From: Alkanindiges illinoisensis
Lineage (GTDB): Bacteria; Pseudomonadota; Gammaproteobacteria; Pseudomonadales; Moraxellaceae
Direction of reading: 5' to 3'
NCBI RefSeq assembly: GCF_004377485.1
Contig: NZ_SNTY01000021.1
Location: forward strand, 1-38,368
Length of the DNA stretch: 38,368 nucleotides
A model generated the notes under the pieces. That model had not been told where the DNA came from. It saw only the letters and a program-made list of their open reading frames with translations, and ran no database searches. Of the stretch, positions 1-8,052 are shown in pieces. Position 1 is the stretch's first letter; each line of letters begins with the position of its first letter. The position numbers were made by a program, and so were the translations under genes.

Positions 1-28
1 GATGATTTGATTGGTAGTATACAACATC

Positions 29-86
29 AGAAAGTTACCTTTGTTTGATTAAGATTCGACACCTTTATCTAAACGGGTAACTTTCT
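29..86. repeat. 11-bp perfect inverted repeat
   Basis: AGAAAGTTACC at 29-39 is perfectly complementary to GGTAACTTTCT at 76-86, with a 36-nt spacer. It lies just past the decayed permease fragment. A second perfect palindrome, TCCGATC-A-GATCGGA, sits at 104-118 at the fragment's 3' edge. Neither is followed by a T-run, so a terminator is not supported. The function is unknown; these could be scars or ends of a lost element. Confidence 0.5.
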
Positions 87-108
87 CTTTTTCAAGATCT
101 TTGTCCGA

Positions 109-369
109 TCAGATCGGAACTAATACAACTAAACCACAGGCAATAATACCACTCATTGCTGTGGCCAGATTCGGATTAAGCCCTGTGCCAGAATATCCGG
201 TTGCTGCAATAACAACTCAAATAAAGGCAAAGCTCGAACTCAAATAACAAGGGATACGACCACTTGTTAACAGGAAAAATAGCAAGCTACTTATGCCAGA
301 TATTAAAATAGCAAGATTTGCATCAAATCCCATAAATAATAAAATATTAGGTGAGTCGAATTTGGTGGC
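109..369 (-). pseudogene. Remnant of NCS2 uracil/xanthine permease (UraA-like)
   Basis: Reading the minus strand from 369 down gives about 85 codons that match the N-terminal part of the UraA/NCS2 nucleobase:cation symporter family. The segments GFDANLAILISGISSLLFFL, SGRIPCYLSSSFAFI and NPNLATAMSGIIACGL correspond to the first membrane segments and the conserved SSFAFI turn. An in-frame TGA follows SSFAFI, where the family usually has Ser, Gly or Ala, and a second TGA ends the frame at 109-111. No start codon, upstream N-terminus or remaining ~300 residues are present. It is therefore a dead fragment, probably left by an old deletion or insertion. The match is from memory of the family and was not computed. 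Confidence 0.72.
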
Positions 370-519
370 TAAAATAAAAAGTAGCCAAATTTTCGGGTAT
401 CCGATTTATGTCGTATAATGTATATTATGTTAAATAAGATATAGACTAACTGACTTCTTTAGTATTGCTGATGATGAGCACTACTACGCTCCTTTAAAAC
501 TATCTATAACTATAAAACT

Positions 520-556
520 AGTTGCTATATACTTAAGCCTAGGGCAACTTCAGGAG
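520..556 (+). promoter_or_regulatory. vapBC leader: inverted repeat and ribosome binding site
   Basis: AGTTGC (520-525) and GCAACT (544-549) form a perfect inverted repeat. AGGAG at 552-556 lies 6 nt before the vapB ATG. VapBC complexes normally repress their own promoter through inverted repeats near the start, so this is a candidate operator. Another short inverted repeat, ATAAT-N4-ATTAT, sits at 415-428, and a TGGCTA/TAGCCA hairpin at 366-387. No clear -35/-10 pair was assigned. Confidence 0.35.
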
Positions 557-562
557 TTAACG

Positions 563-793
563 ATGACTGTTACCAGTGTATTCACTAACAACCGTTCACA
601 GGCCGTTAGATTACCGACCAGTGTTCGATTTTCACCGACAGTTCAACAGGTGTATATCCGGCAGATCGGTGTGGATCGAGTCATCAGTCCCGTAGGACAA
701 ACATGGGACAGCTTTTTTGATGATCCAAACCTGACCATCACTGACGATTTTGAGCGTGGTGATCAGGTTGAAAGCATTCGAGAGCAATTTTAA
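563..793 (+). CDS. vapB: Antitoxin VapB (VagC/MvpA type)
   Basis: This 76-aa protein is the labile antitoxin partner of the adjacent PIN-domain toxin. The N-terminus shows the SpoVT/AbrB-like swapped-hairpin DNA-binding signature of VagC/VapB antitoxins (TNNRSQAVRLP at residues 8-18). The middle segment RVISPVGQTWDSFFDD resembles the conserved region of the MvpA/VapB proteins of Shigella and Salmonella plasmids. The acidic C-terminal tail is the expected toxin-neutralising segment. AGGAG 6 nt upstream supports the ATG. Its TAA overlaps the vapC ATG by one base (TAATG), the usual translational coupling in these operons. By family analogy VapB binds VapC, blocks its active site and autoregulates the operon. 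The pair sits beside permease debris, so it was probably acquired horizontally. Confidence 0.9.
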   Translation: MTVTSVFTNNRSQAVRLPTSVRFSPTVQQVYIRQIGVDRVISPVGQTWDSFFDDPNLTITDDFERGDQVESIREQF

Positions 794-1194
794 TGCTGAA
801 ATATATGCTGGATACCAATATTGTAATTTATGTTATAAAACACAAGCCTCTAGAAGTTAGAGAACGTTTTAACAGTGTTTTCTCCCAGATTTGTGTAAGC
901 AGTATCACTGTTGCAGAATTGGTCTATGGTGCGGAAAACAGTGCCCAGCCAGAACATAATTTAATGGTAGTGGAAAATTTTTTATCTCGGCTACAGGTAT
1001 TGGATTACGGCACTGAAGCTGCTATTCAGTATGGCAATATCAAAGCTCATTTAAAAAAGCTGGGACAACTCATTAGTGACAACGATTTGCATATCGCAGC
1101 CCATGCACGGAGTAAAGGTTTTATTCTGGTGACTAATAACACTAAAGAATTTAATCGTGTTCCTGCACTTCAGTTGGACAATTGGGTGAGTTAA
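793..1194 (+). CDS. vapC: Toxin VapC, PIN-domain ribonuclease
   Basis: This 133-aa protein has full family length. The PIN-domain acidic residues are visible: D7 in MLDTNIVIYV, E42 in SSITVAELVYGAE, and D98 in ISDNDLHIAAHARSKG, followed by the C-terminal LVTNNTKEFNRV motif with N115. The sequence strongly recalls the MvpT/VapC group of enterobacterial plasmids, whose members cleave initiator tRNA in the anticodon loop; that target is an inference here. Nothing is truncated, so the toxin is probably active and held in check by VapB. It is followed by about 190 bp of AT-rich DNA with no evident gene. Confidence 0.93.
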   Translation: MLKYMLDTNIVIYVIKHKPLEVRERFNSVFSQICVSSITVAELVYGAENSAQPEHNLMVVENFLSRLQVLDYGTEAAIQYGNIKAHLKKLGQLISDNDLHIAAHARSKGFILVTNNTKEFNRVPALQLDNWVS

Positions 1195-1344
1195 TACGAA
1201 TTCTTTAATTTATTTTCATCTTCCCTGCTCTTACATAATAAATCTTATAAGAGTTAATACTTTTAACTGTTTAATGACTTATAGGAATTTTTGAATATGA
1301 TTTGGTAGATGAATTTTAAGAAGTAATTTACTTAAATTTTTTAT

Positions 1345-1371
1345 TAGAATTTACACTATGATAAAATTCTA
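1345..1371. repeat. 8-bp inverted repeat upstream of the 275-aa gene
   Basis: TAGAATTT (1345-1352) and AAATTCTA (1364-1371) are perfectly complementary with an 11-nt spacer, 26 bp upstream of the following start codon. TATGAT at 1357-1362 inside the spacer could serve as a -10 element. Such a placement would suit an operator, but no regulator is known. Confidence 0.35.
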
Positions 1372-1396
1372 GTTATCTCAAAAGGTGATAAAAAAT

Positions 1397-2224
1397 ATGC
1401 GACCAGAACGTTTAAGCCAGGCTGAACAGCAAAGTCTGGTGCGGTTAGAAATTTCAAAATGGTTTGATAGTTATCACAATGCGCTAATGCAACTGCGCCA
1501 GAAGGCTGAAGCACAGCATGTTCCATTTGAGCTACATAGCTTTGTAAAAAGTCAGGGAGAGCGCTTTGGCAAAGGTTCATCGCTTTTACTTGGTAAACCA
1601 CGTTTAAAATGTCTAGTGATGCTCACATCATATCATTTAGATGAAATCAAAGTATTAATCGAAGACTATGCGCAACAGGCTCAGACAATCGTAGAACGTT
1701 TTGAGCTTAAAAAACTGCCTAAATTGCTCGAAACACCGTTAATTATTGAAGATGTCATTGCTGTTAATTTTACCAAAAATCCTGCTATTTCCATTCTCAC
1801 GGTTGAGCCTGATGAAGTCATTGAATGGTTCGAACATCAACTGGAAATGCTTCAAAACCATGCTCCAGCGCTGATTGAAAACCAGAAAGCCTTACATGAA
1901 ATTCACCAGCTTAATGAAAGTATTGCCTATATTAAAAAATTTAAAAATGAAAATGATGGCACGCAAATCCTTAAACGCTTTTATCAATCTGGGTTTTCAT
2001 ATCGGGCTACGTTGCGCTTTGCTAATCACTCCAAGAAGGTGATCAGTTTAAATGAATTCCTTTTCATCGTTGGCTATAATGATGAGCTTCCACGATTTGG
2101 CGATAGTACCCAGCTCCCCTACCCGCGCAAAAAGCGTTCCGACGTCATTCTCAAAAGTGATCGCAATATCGTGGCGGAAACCACCAACGAGCTGCATTAT
2201 TATTTTAGCGAGCCAAAAAAATAA
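1397..2224 (+). CDS. Conserved-looking hypothetical protein, 275 aa
   Basis: I do not recognise this protein. The ATG at 1397 is chosen because AAAGGTGA lies about 8 nt upstream; a GTG at 1385 would overlap that ribosome binding site. The protein is soluble, with no signal peptide or membrane segment, and is mixed helical. A basic N-terminal third contains FGKGSSLLLGKPRLKCL. A long helical stretch at about 140-195 is rich in Glu, Gln and His and may form a coiled coil. The C-terminus has a basic patch, YPRKKRSDVILKSDR. Codon use resembles the flanking core genes more than the left-end AT-rich DNA. It is convergent with ppiD and shares a bidirectional terminator with it. It could be a nucleic-acid-associated protein because of the basic patches, but this is weak. 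Confidence 0.8.
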   Translation: MRPERLSQAEQQSLVRLEISKWFDSYHNALMQLRQKAEAQHVPFELHSFVKSQGERFGKGSSLLLGKPRLKCLVMLTSYHLDEIKVLIEDYAQQAQTIVERFELKKLPKLLETPLIIEDVIAVNFTKNPAISILTVEPDEVIEWFEHQLEMLQNHAPALIENQKALHEIHQLNESIAYIKKFKNENDGTQILKRFYQSGFSYRATLRFANHSKKVISLNEFLFIVGYNDELPRFGDSTQLPYPRKKRSDVILKSDRNIVAETTNELHYYFSEPKK

Positions 2225-2235
2225 CCCGCCATATA

Positions 2236-2261
2236 AAAAGCCATCCTTTAGGATGGCTTTT
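2236..2261. terminator. Bidirectional rho-independent terminator
   Basis: AAAAGCCATCC (2236-2246) pairs perfectly with GGATGGCTTTT (2251-2261) around a TTTA loop. A-runs and T-runs on both sides allow it to work in both directions. It lies between the convergent 275-aa gene and ppiD. Confidence 0.9.
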
Positions 2262-2278
2262 AAGTACCTAATTAAGAA

Positions 2279-4174
2279 TTATTTGCTGTCTTCATCAACA
2301 GAATGATATTTAATTTTAGCCTTTGCTTTAAGGTATTGAACATAATCAGCCAGTTCCTGCTGACCACGCAAGGTTGCCATTGTGCTGGTTAATTGCTGAC
2401 GCTGCTCTGGATTCACACTTGCTGGATCACCCGCTATCACCTCTGATACAGCGACAATAATCAGATTACTACCTTCAATATAATAACCTGCAGACCATTG
2501 GTTCGCTTTAGGCTTAGCCACTGCAAATGCTGCACGCTCCAGTGCCAGCGGTGCTCCGCTCATCCGAGTGATTTCACCAAGGCTTTGCAGGGTAATATTA
2601 TTTTCCTGCTGTACCTGAACAGGAGATTTAGTCTCCAAGGCATTTACAATTGCTTTTGCCTTTGCTTCCGCTTTGGCACGCTGTGCTTGTGCTTGCAAAG
2701 TTTGCTTAATTTGAGCTGTGGCTTCTGCCAGGGTTTGCGGGCGTGCTACATGATAATTGTTCACTTTTACCCAGATTGTTTTACCGGGAGCAATTTCAAT
2801 TCCGGTAGAAATCTTGCGGTCGCCATGCACAATGTCATCATTAAACAGCGCTGCTTTAACAGACGCATTATTTAGAGGTTCTGTTGCATTTAGCTTGGTT
2901 ACATTTTTGGCAGAATTAACAGACAATTTCTGTGCTTTAGCCAATTCCTGCAAGCTGTCTGTATCAACAGCCATATCATTTAAACGATTGACTGTTTCGC
3001 TATATAGCTCATCAAGCTTACTCTGTTGCGCTTGTGCAATGAGTTGTGGACGCAGGGAATCCAAACTGGCAACATTGTCTTTTTTAATTTCACTGACTTT
3101 AATCAGGTGATAGCCAGCATCCGAACGAACAGGAGCGGACACCTGATTAACTGGCAAACTAAATGCCGTATCATCAAATGCACCCGGGAAGGTTCCCTTG
3201 CTTAAAAAGCCCAGGTCTCCACTATTGGCAGCAGAACCAGGGTCTTGTGATACTTCACTGGCCACCTTACCAAAATCTTCACCAGCTTTAATACGTGCAG
3301 CAATTTTTTCGATTTGCTGTTTGGCTGCTGCTTCAGAAGTTTTGCCATTTACTTCAATCAGGATATGCTGAATGCGTCGTTCCTCTGCCCCTGCACTCTT
3401 GGCCTGCATAGCCTTGTACTGCGCTTGAATATCTGCATCCGTCACCTGCACTTGAGATGCTAATGCATTACTATCCAGCACAACAAAATCCACATCAACG
3501 CTTTCTGGCAAACTAAGTTGTGACTTATTCTTATTGTAATAATCAGCAACCTGTTTGTCTGTAATCTGGCTATCAACAACAAAACCACTTAATGGCAAAC
3601 TGGCAACATGCACTTTGCGTTTTTCGGTTTGCAGGACTGCTAGCCGGTCAATATCAGCCTTACTGGCTAACCCGGTGTCATTAATGCCACCAGCCAGTTG
3701 CTGAATTGCCACCTGTTCTCTGACATCATTTAAAAGCTGTGAAAGCGAAGTCCCGGAGTTTTTCAGATAGGTTTGAAACAGTGCATCAGAATACTTGCCA
3801 TTTTCGTGAAAGCTGGGTTCCTGGCGAATTAACTGACCAATTTGCTGGTCGCTCAATTCAAAGCCCAGTTTTTTGGCTTGATCCAGCAATAAGGCACGAT
3901 AGACCAGATTATTAGTGACCAGTTTTTTGATTGCATCCTGATTAAGCTGGCTCTCATCCCCTTTTACCTGCTCCAGTAACTGTTTACGCTGGTTTTCAAT
4001 GGCAGTATCAAGCGCTGTCTGGCTAATTTTTGCCTTGTTCACCTGAATGGCTGTTTCATCATTTCCATTTCTGCTGAAATAGCCCTCGATCCCAACCAGT
4101 GCAAAGGGAATTAAAAAAATGACCAGTAAAACCTTGCCCAGCCAGCCTCTGATTAAACGACGAAACGCTTCCAT
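2279..4174 (-). CDS. ppiD: Periplasmic folding chaperone PpiD (PpiC/SurA-type)
   Basis: This 631-aa inner-membrane-anchored chaperone assists folding of proteins emerging from the Sec translocon. Residues about 1-35 form the typical PpiD start: a short basic cytoplasmic segment (MEAFRRLIRGWLGKV) and one transmembrane helix (LLVIFLIPFALVGI). A SurA-like N-terminal chaperone region follows. A single parvulin/PpiC domain at about 255-355 contains RRIQHILIEV, GDLGFLSKGTFPGAF and GYHLIKVSEI, followed by a C-terminal chaperone region. An upstream TTG at 4201 is in frame, but the ATG at 4174 is preceded by GGTAGGG and starts exactly at the conserved MEAFRR, so it is preferred. The gene lies downstream of hupB in the same orientation, the order seen in E. 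coli, although lon is not upstream here. Confidence 0.93.
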   Translation of the reverse strand: MEAFRRLIRGWLGKVLLVIFLIPFALVGIEGYFSRNGNDETAIQVNKAKISQTALDTAIENQRKQLLEQVKGDESQLNQDAIKKLVTNNLVYRALLLDQAKKLGFELSDQQIGQLIRQEPSFHENGKYSDALFQTYLKNSGTSLSQLLNDVREQVAIQQLAGGINDTGLASKADIDRLAVLQTEKRKVHVASLPLSGFVVDSQITDKQVADYYNKNKSQLSLPESVDVDFVVLDSNALASQVQVTDADIQAQYKAMQAKSAGAEERRIQHILIEVNGKTSEAAAKQQIEKIAARIKAGEDFGKVASEVSQDPGSAANSGDLGFLSKGTFPGAFDDTAFSLPVNQVSAPVRSDAGYHLIKVSEIKKDNVASLDSLRPQLIAQAQQSKLDELYSETVNRLNDMAVDTDSLQELAKAQKLSVNSAKNVTKLNATEPLNNASVKAALFNDDIVHGDRKISTGIEIAPGKTIWVKVNNYHVARPQTLAEATAQIKQTLQAQAQRAKAEAKAKAIVNALETKSPVQVQQENNITLQSLGEITRMSGAPLALERAAFAVAKPKANQWSAGYYIEGSNLIIVAVSEVIAGDPASVNPEQRQQLTSTMATLRGQQELADYVQYLKAKAKIKYHSVDEDSK

Positions 4175-4287
4175 AAACCCTACCAAAAAAACGATGCGCA
4201 AGCATGTTAGCTTATATTATTCAAGATACAAGTGATTTGAGATATAAGCGCTGTTCTATATGTTTTCAACGCGTTAAATAAACGAAA

Positions 4288-4309
4288 AACGCGCCATATA
4301 AGGCGCGTT
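4288..4309 (-). terminator. hupB terminator
   Basis: AACGCGCC (4288-4295) pairs with GGCGCGTT (4302-4309). On the minus strand the stem is followed by a T-rich stretch, just after the hupB stop. It would separate most hupB transcripts from ppiD. Confidence 0.85.
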
Positions 4310-4325
4310 GATACTAGAACGCTGA

Positions 4326-4598
4326 TCAGGAAACAGCGTCTTTTAAACCTTTACCAGCTTTAAAGCCGGGTACTTTGGTTGCGGCAATCTTGATGGTTTC
4401 GCCAGTTTTTGGGTTACGACCAGAACGTGCAGCGCGTTCTTTCACGCTAAAAGTCCCAAAACCAACCAGCGTTACAGTTTCGCCAGCTTTCAGGGCATCG
4501 CTAATAGCACCGATTGTTGCATCCAATGCCTGACTAGCCTGAGCTTTTGATAAACCCCCTTGGGTGGCAATGGCATCAATTAATTCTGCTTTATTCAT
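4326..4598 (-). CDS. hupB: DNA-binding protein HU-beta
   Basis: This 90-aa histone-like protein is of exactly the usual HU length. It dimerises and bends DNA non-specifically in the nucleoid. The family signature [21 protein letters not shown] is recognisable; it includes the beta-arm Arg-Asn-Pro whose Pro intercalates into DNA. It is followed by the closing segment [15 protein letters not shown]. The minus-strand sequence AGAGGAAG upstream provides the ribosome binding site. It is separated from ppiD by a strong terminator. Confidence 0.97.
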   Translation of the reverse strand: MNKAELIDAIATQGGLSKAQASQALDATIGAISDALKAGETVTLVGFGTFSVKERAARSGRNPKTGETIKIAATKVPGFKAGKGLKDAVS

Positions 4599-4785
4599 GA
4601 AGTCAACTTCCTCTGAATCACTTTGTTAAAAAAATCAATAATCGCTATCTCGACTTATAGGACTTTATATCAATGCGTTGAGTACAAGGCAAGCACATCC
4701 AGACCATAAAGATCAAAAATGGCTGCCTTTTTTAAGTTTTTTCATCAAAAAAATTATGTTTTTAATCTGTTGTATAAAATTTAAA

Positions 4786-5277
4786 CTATTTTTTAGAACG
4801 CAGCTTTTTAACTTCTTCTGTTAAATCATCAATTTTTTGTTCCATGCGCTCAATCAACTCAACCAGTTGCGCTACTTCCTTATGGGAAGCAAAACCAATG
4901 CGTGATACGGTGGAGTTAACCCGCTCATCAAGTGCACGCTCTACTTTTTCCTTAGTATCGCTAACACGGCCAGTTACCCGGTCTTTAACTTCGCCCACTA
5001 CCCCAACCGTACTGTCTGCAATATCGCTGGTTTTGGATTCAAGTTCCTCTCCTACCTTTACCAGAGAGTCAAACAGGCGGGTTCCTTCATCTTCAGCACG
5101 GGAAAAAGCCCCCAAGCCAGCTAGCCAGATCTGCTTGGTATATTTACGAAAATCCAGAACATTTTTTTTACGATTATGCGCGCCTTGCATCTCCTGATTT
5201 TTATCTTCCATATCAGAAGACACATCGTTAGTGTCACTAACTTTAGAATCCACTTCGTTTTTTCTGCTATTGGTCAT
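4786..5277 (-). CDS. Phasin-family protein (PhaF/PhaI type)
   Basis: This 163-aa protein resembles PhaI/PhaF polyhydroxyalkanoate granule-associated phasins. The signature is KYTKQIWLAGLGAFSRAEDEG at about residues 44-64, followed by LFDSLVKVGEEL. The remainder is a long amphipathic helix with heptad-like spacing (VGEVKDRVTGRVSDTKEKVE) and a C-terminal coiled coil rich in Glu and Lys. The N-terminal ~35 residues are polar and probably disordered. The ATG at 5277 is chosen because GGAGAGAG precedes it; an ATG at 5289 would overlap that site. Phasins coat PHA granules and link them to the nucleoid, but no PHA synthase gene lies in the window. A more general membrane-stress or granule role is possible. 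It is divergent from the SCP2-like gene. Confidence 0.8.
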   Translation of the reverse strand: MTNSRKNEVDSKVSDTNDVSSDMEDKNQEMQGAHNRKKNVLDFRKYTKQIWLAGLGAFSRAEDEGTRLFDSLVKVGEELESKTSDIADSTVGVVGEVKDRVTGRVSDTKEKVERALDERVNSTVSRIGFASHKEVAQLVELIERMEQKIDDLTEEVKKLRSKK

Positions 5278-5478
5278 AACTCTCTCCATAAAATAATGAC
5301 TGACATTTAAGTAAAAGCGACACTTAACTTCAACAGTAAATTACTCTGAATATATCATAGCGAACATTTCACTCTTAAATTTTTGTCTAACAAGCTATTG
5401 ACTTTGTGGCGAAACTCTACAAGATAGAACCTAGTTATTTATTAAGTTAACCTTTTGCTTGCCAAGGAAAAATGTTGT

Positions 5479-6123
5479 ATGCCTTCACAACAGGCGCCAC
5501 AAGAGCGGAATTTATTTCAGTCCTTTTTACTCATTCTTATTGAAACTCTGCTTACTTTCCTGCTCAAGCATGACCGTATGTCGCGTCATCATGCCCAGCA
5601 TTTAATTCAGCGTCGTGCCTTGATTTGTGTCAAGACTCACCTGCCTAGTGACACGTTTTATGTCACCTTTGCACCGCAAGGTGTACTGTTTGACTTTGAG
5701 ATAGCGCAGAATGCCAAAATTGATGCCACCGTCACAGCTTCTACCCTAACCTTGCTTAGAGCTTTTTTTACAGCTAAACCAGTATCGTTTGAAAAAATTA
5801 GCATCACAGGCGAACAGCAGCTTGCAACCGAATTACGCCACCTGATGGAATACTTCAATCTGCCGCAAATTGTTTCGGACTGGCGAAGCTGGTTTACTTT
5901 CGAATCCAATGATGTAACACCGGTTTCCCAGCGCATGAAACCATTATTGCGCCGTATTGATGAGCAGCGCCTACAACTCAGCAATATGTCAATTGCAGCA
6001 AAACAGCAAGCCTATGAACTCAAAATGATAAAAAAACGCTACCAGGTACTTTTAGTGATTCTGGGCGTGATCATTATGTTATTACTGACTGGTTTACTTT
6101 ATACTTGGTGGTACTTTAGCTAA
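5479..6123 (+). CDS. SCP2/UbiJ-like lipid-binding protein with C-terminal membrane anchor
   Basis: This 214-aa protein has a central region (about 40-140) that recalls the SCP2 sterol-carrier fold of UbiJ. Features include a beta-rich segment with FYVTFAPQGVLFDFEIA and an element SITGEQQLATELRHLMEYF, then the tryptophan-rich DWRSWF. UbiJ-type proteins hold hydrophobic ubiquinone intermediates for the Ubi enzyme complex. Unlike E. coli UbiJ (about 200 aa, soluble), this protein has a helical linker and ends in a clear transmembrane helix (VLLVILGVIIMLLLTGLLYT). ubiE and ubiB are not next to it. The ATG at 5479 follows AAGGAAAA by about 8 nt; an upstream TTG at 5455 lacks a site. Assignment to the SCP2 superfamily is moderate; a role in ubiquinone synthesis is speculative. 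Confidence 0.6.
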   Translation: MPSQQAPQERNLFQSFLLILIETLLTFLLKHDRMSRHHAQHLIQRRALICVKTHLPSDTFYVTFAPQGVLFDFEIAQNAKIDATVTASTLTLLRAFFTAKPVSFEKISITGEQQLATELRHLMEYFNLPQIVSDWRSWFTFESNDVTPVSQRMKPLLRRIDEQRLQLSNMSIAAKQQAYELKMIKKRYQVLLVILGVIIMLLLTGLLYTWWYFS

Positions 6124-6199
6124 TGGCCTAAATTTACAATTTTTAGTGCCATTTATATTTTCAGAATTGATATTAACTATTTAAAAAAACGTCAGAATT

Positions 6200-6242
6200 A
6201 AACTTGACTAAATTAGTCGGAATTCATTAAAATTAGTCTATT
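6200..6242 (+). promoter_or_regulatory. isc operon promoter with type 1 IscR operator
   Basis: The 25 bp at 6200-6224 contain CTTGACT-AAATT-AGTCGG, a near-perfect match to the type 1 IscR consensus (ATASYYGACTRWWWYAGTCRRSTAT), to which [2Fe-2S]-IscR binds. TTGACT (6204-6209) can serve as the -35 and TAAAAT (6228-6233) as the -10 with an 18-bp spacer, so IscR binding would block RNA polymerase. A second partial half-site, ATTAGTCTATT, lies at 6232-6242. This implies feedback repression of the whole operon when Fe-S supply is sufficient. Confidence 0.88.
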
Positions 6243-6265
6243 CCATTTTTTGCGTTCATCGGATT

Positions 6266-6745
6266 ATGCGCCTGACCACTCGCGGTCGCTATGCCGTGAC
6301 TGCCCTGCTTGACCTCGCACTCCAGCCAGCTGACCAAACTATTACGCTTGCCGAAATTGCTGCAAGGCAATCCATTTCGGTGGCTTATCTTGAGCAACTG
6401 TTTGCCAAATTAAAGCGTCAGGGGCTGGTATCCAGTGTCCGTGGTGCCAATGGTGGCTATCGGCTGGCACGTTCTGCTCATGATATTGCGGTTCTTGAGA
6501 TCATTGAAGCAGTAAATGAGTCAGTTGATGCAACCCGTTGTGACCATAAAGGCAATTGCCAGAATGGCGCAATGTGCCTGACCCATGACTTATGGCAGGA
6601 TTTGTCCAATCATATTGAACATTATCTTGCTGGTATTACCCTTGCGAGTCTGGTTGAGCGCAAGAATGTTCAGGCGGTTGTGCTACGCCAGAATGCCTCT
6701 CCGATTGATCCTTCACGTTTAACGCTTGCAGGTAACCTGTTATGA
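6266..6745 (+). CDS. iscR: Fe-S cluster assembly transcriptional regulator IscR
   Basis: This 159-aa Rrf2-family regulator senses Fe-S status by carrying a [2Fe-2S] cluster. The N-terminal winged helix ([19 protein letters not shown], then [17 protein letters not shown]) is canonical. The ligands C92, C98, C104 and H107 fall at the same positions as in E. coli IscR. The start is fixed by the invariant MRLT; the ribosome binding site upstream is weak. Its stop overlaps the iscS ATG (ATGA), so the two are translationally coupled. The operator just upstream indicates autorepression. The C-terminal tail after ~140 is variable, as usual. Confidence 0.97.
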   Translation: MRLTTRGRYAVTALLDLALQPADQTITLAEIAARQSISVAYLEQLFAKLKRQGLVSSVRGANGGYRLARSAHDIAVLEIIEAVNESVDATRCDHKGNCQNGAMCLTHDLWQDLSNHIEHYLAGITLASLVERKNVQAVVLRQNASPIDPSRLTLAGNLL

Positions 6746-7959
6746 AACGTCCTATTTATCTCGATTATGCTGCAACCACGCCAGTTGATCCACGTGTTGC
6801 TGATCGCATGATGCAATTTTTGACTATGGATGGCGTATTTGGTAACCCTGCCTCACGTTCGCATGGCTATGGCTGGCAAGCTGAAGAAGCTGTGGAGCAT
6901 GCGCGTCAGCAAGTTGCCGATCTGATTAAAGCGGATCCCCGTGAAATTGTATGGACTTCAGGTGCCACTGAATCAAACAATCTGGCGATCAAGGGTGTTG
7001 CCCATTTTTACCAGAAAAAAGGCAAACACATCGTTACCAGTAAAATTGAGCATAAAGCTGTACTGGATACCTGCCGTCAGTTAGAAGATGAAGGTTTTGA
7101 AGTTACTTATCTGGATGTCCAGCCCGGTACCGGCCGTATTACCCCGCAAATGCTGGAAGCTGCATTGCGTGAAGATACCATTTTAGTGTCATTGATGATG
7201 GTGAACAATGAACTGGGTAATCTAACTGATATTGAAGCGATTGGCGAAATTACCCGGGCTCGTGGCATTTATTTGCATGTGGATGCTGCACAGGCAGCGG
7301 GTAAAACAGAAATTGACCTGTCTCGCATGAAAGCAGATCTGATGAGTTTTTCAGGTCACAAAATTTATGGTCCTAAGGGGATTGGCGCCCTGTATGTGCG
7401 CCGTAGCCCCCGTGTGCGCTTAAAGGCACAGATTCATGGTGGCGGGCACGAGCGTGGCATGCGTTCTGGTACATTGCCTACTCACCAGATTGTGGCTATG
7501 GGTGAAGCATTTGAGATTGCCGGTCGTGAAATGGCTGCTGAACAACAGCGTCTGGAAGTCCTGCGTACCAAACTCTGGAATGGCTTGCAGGATTTGGAAG
7601 AAGTTCACTTAAACGGTGATCCGGATTATCGCGTTGCCAACTACCTGAATGTCAGCTTTAACTTTGTTGAAGGTGAATCGCTGATGATGGCATTGAAAGA
7701 CCTTGCCGTATCCTCAGGTTCAGCCTGTACCTCTGCCACACTAGAGCCATCTTATGTGTTGCGTGCTTTAGGTTTACCTGATGAGCTGGCACACAGTTCT
7801 ATCCGCTTTAGTTTTGGCCGTTATACCACTGAAGATGATATTGATCAGGTACTTGCCTTTACCCGCTCGGCTGTTGACAAGTTGCGCGCACTCTCTCCGC
7901 TATGGGATATGTATAAAGAAGGCATTGACCTGTCTACCGTACAGTGGGCAGCGCACTAA
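6742..7959 (+). CDS. iscS: Cysteine desulfurase IscS
   Basis: This 405-aa PLP enzyme converts cysteine to alanine and passes persulfide sulfur to IscU. The PLP lysine is K207 in [12 protein letters not shown] and the catalytic cysteine is C329 in [21 protein letters not shown], each one residue from the E. coli positions. The N-terminus begins with the usual [19 protein letters not shown]. It overlaps iscR by 4 nt. Besides Fe-S assembly it should feed tRNA thiolation and thiamine synthesis, as in relatives. A stable hairpin follows before iscU. Confidence 0.98.
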   Translation: MKRPIYLDYAATTPVDPRVADRMMQFLTMDGVFGNPASRSHGYGWQAEEAVEHARQQVADLIKADPREIVWTSGATESNNLAIKGVAHFYQKKGKHIVTSKIEHKAVLDTCRQLEDEGFEVTYLDVQPGTGRITPQMLEAALREDTILVSLMMVNNELGNLTDIEAIGEITRARGIYLHVDAAQAAGKTEIDLSRMKADLMSFSGHKIYGPKGIGALYVRRSPRVRLKAQIHGGGHERGMRSGTLPTHQIVAMGEAFEIAGREMAAEQQRLEVLRTKLWNGLQDLEEVHLNGDPDYRVANYLNVSFNFVEGESLMMALKDLAVSSGSACTSATLEPSYVLRALGLPDELAHSSIRFSFGRYTTEDDIDQVLAFTRSAVDKLRALSPLWDMYKEGIDLSTVQWAAH

Positions 7960-7992
7960 CCCGATCTTGTTTTAAAAATGACGGATTTAAAT

Positions 7993-8012
7993 TGTGGGGA
8001 GCAATCCCCATA
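7993..8012 (+). other. Intercistronic iscS-iscU hairpin with GCAA tetraloop
   Basis: TGGGGA (7995-8000) pairs with TCCCCA (8005-8010) around GCAA, a GNRA tetraloop, and two more pairs extend the stem. There is no T-run, so it is more likely an mRNA stability or processing element than a terminator. It sits in the 93-nt gap between iscS and iscU. Confidence 0.6.
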
Positions 8013-8052
8013 TTAATTATCACTCGCTGACCCCGAGGTTTGGAGAAGCAAA

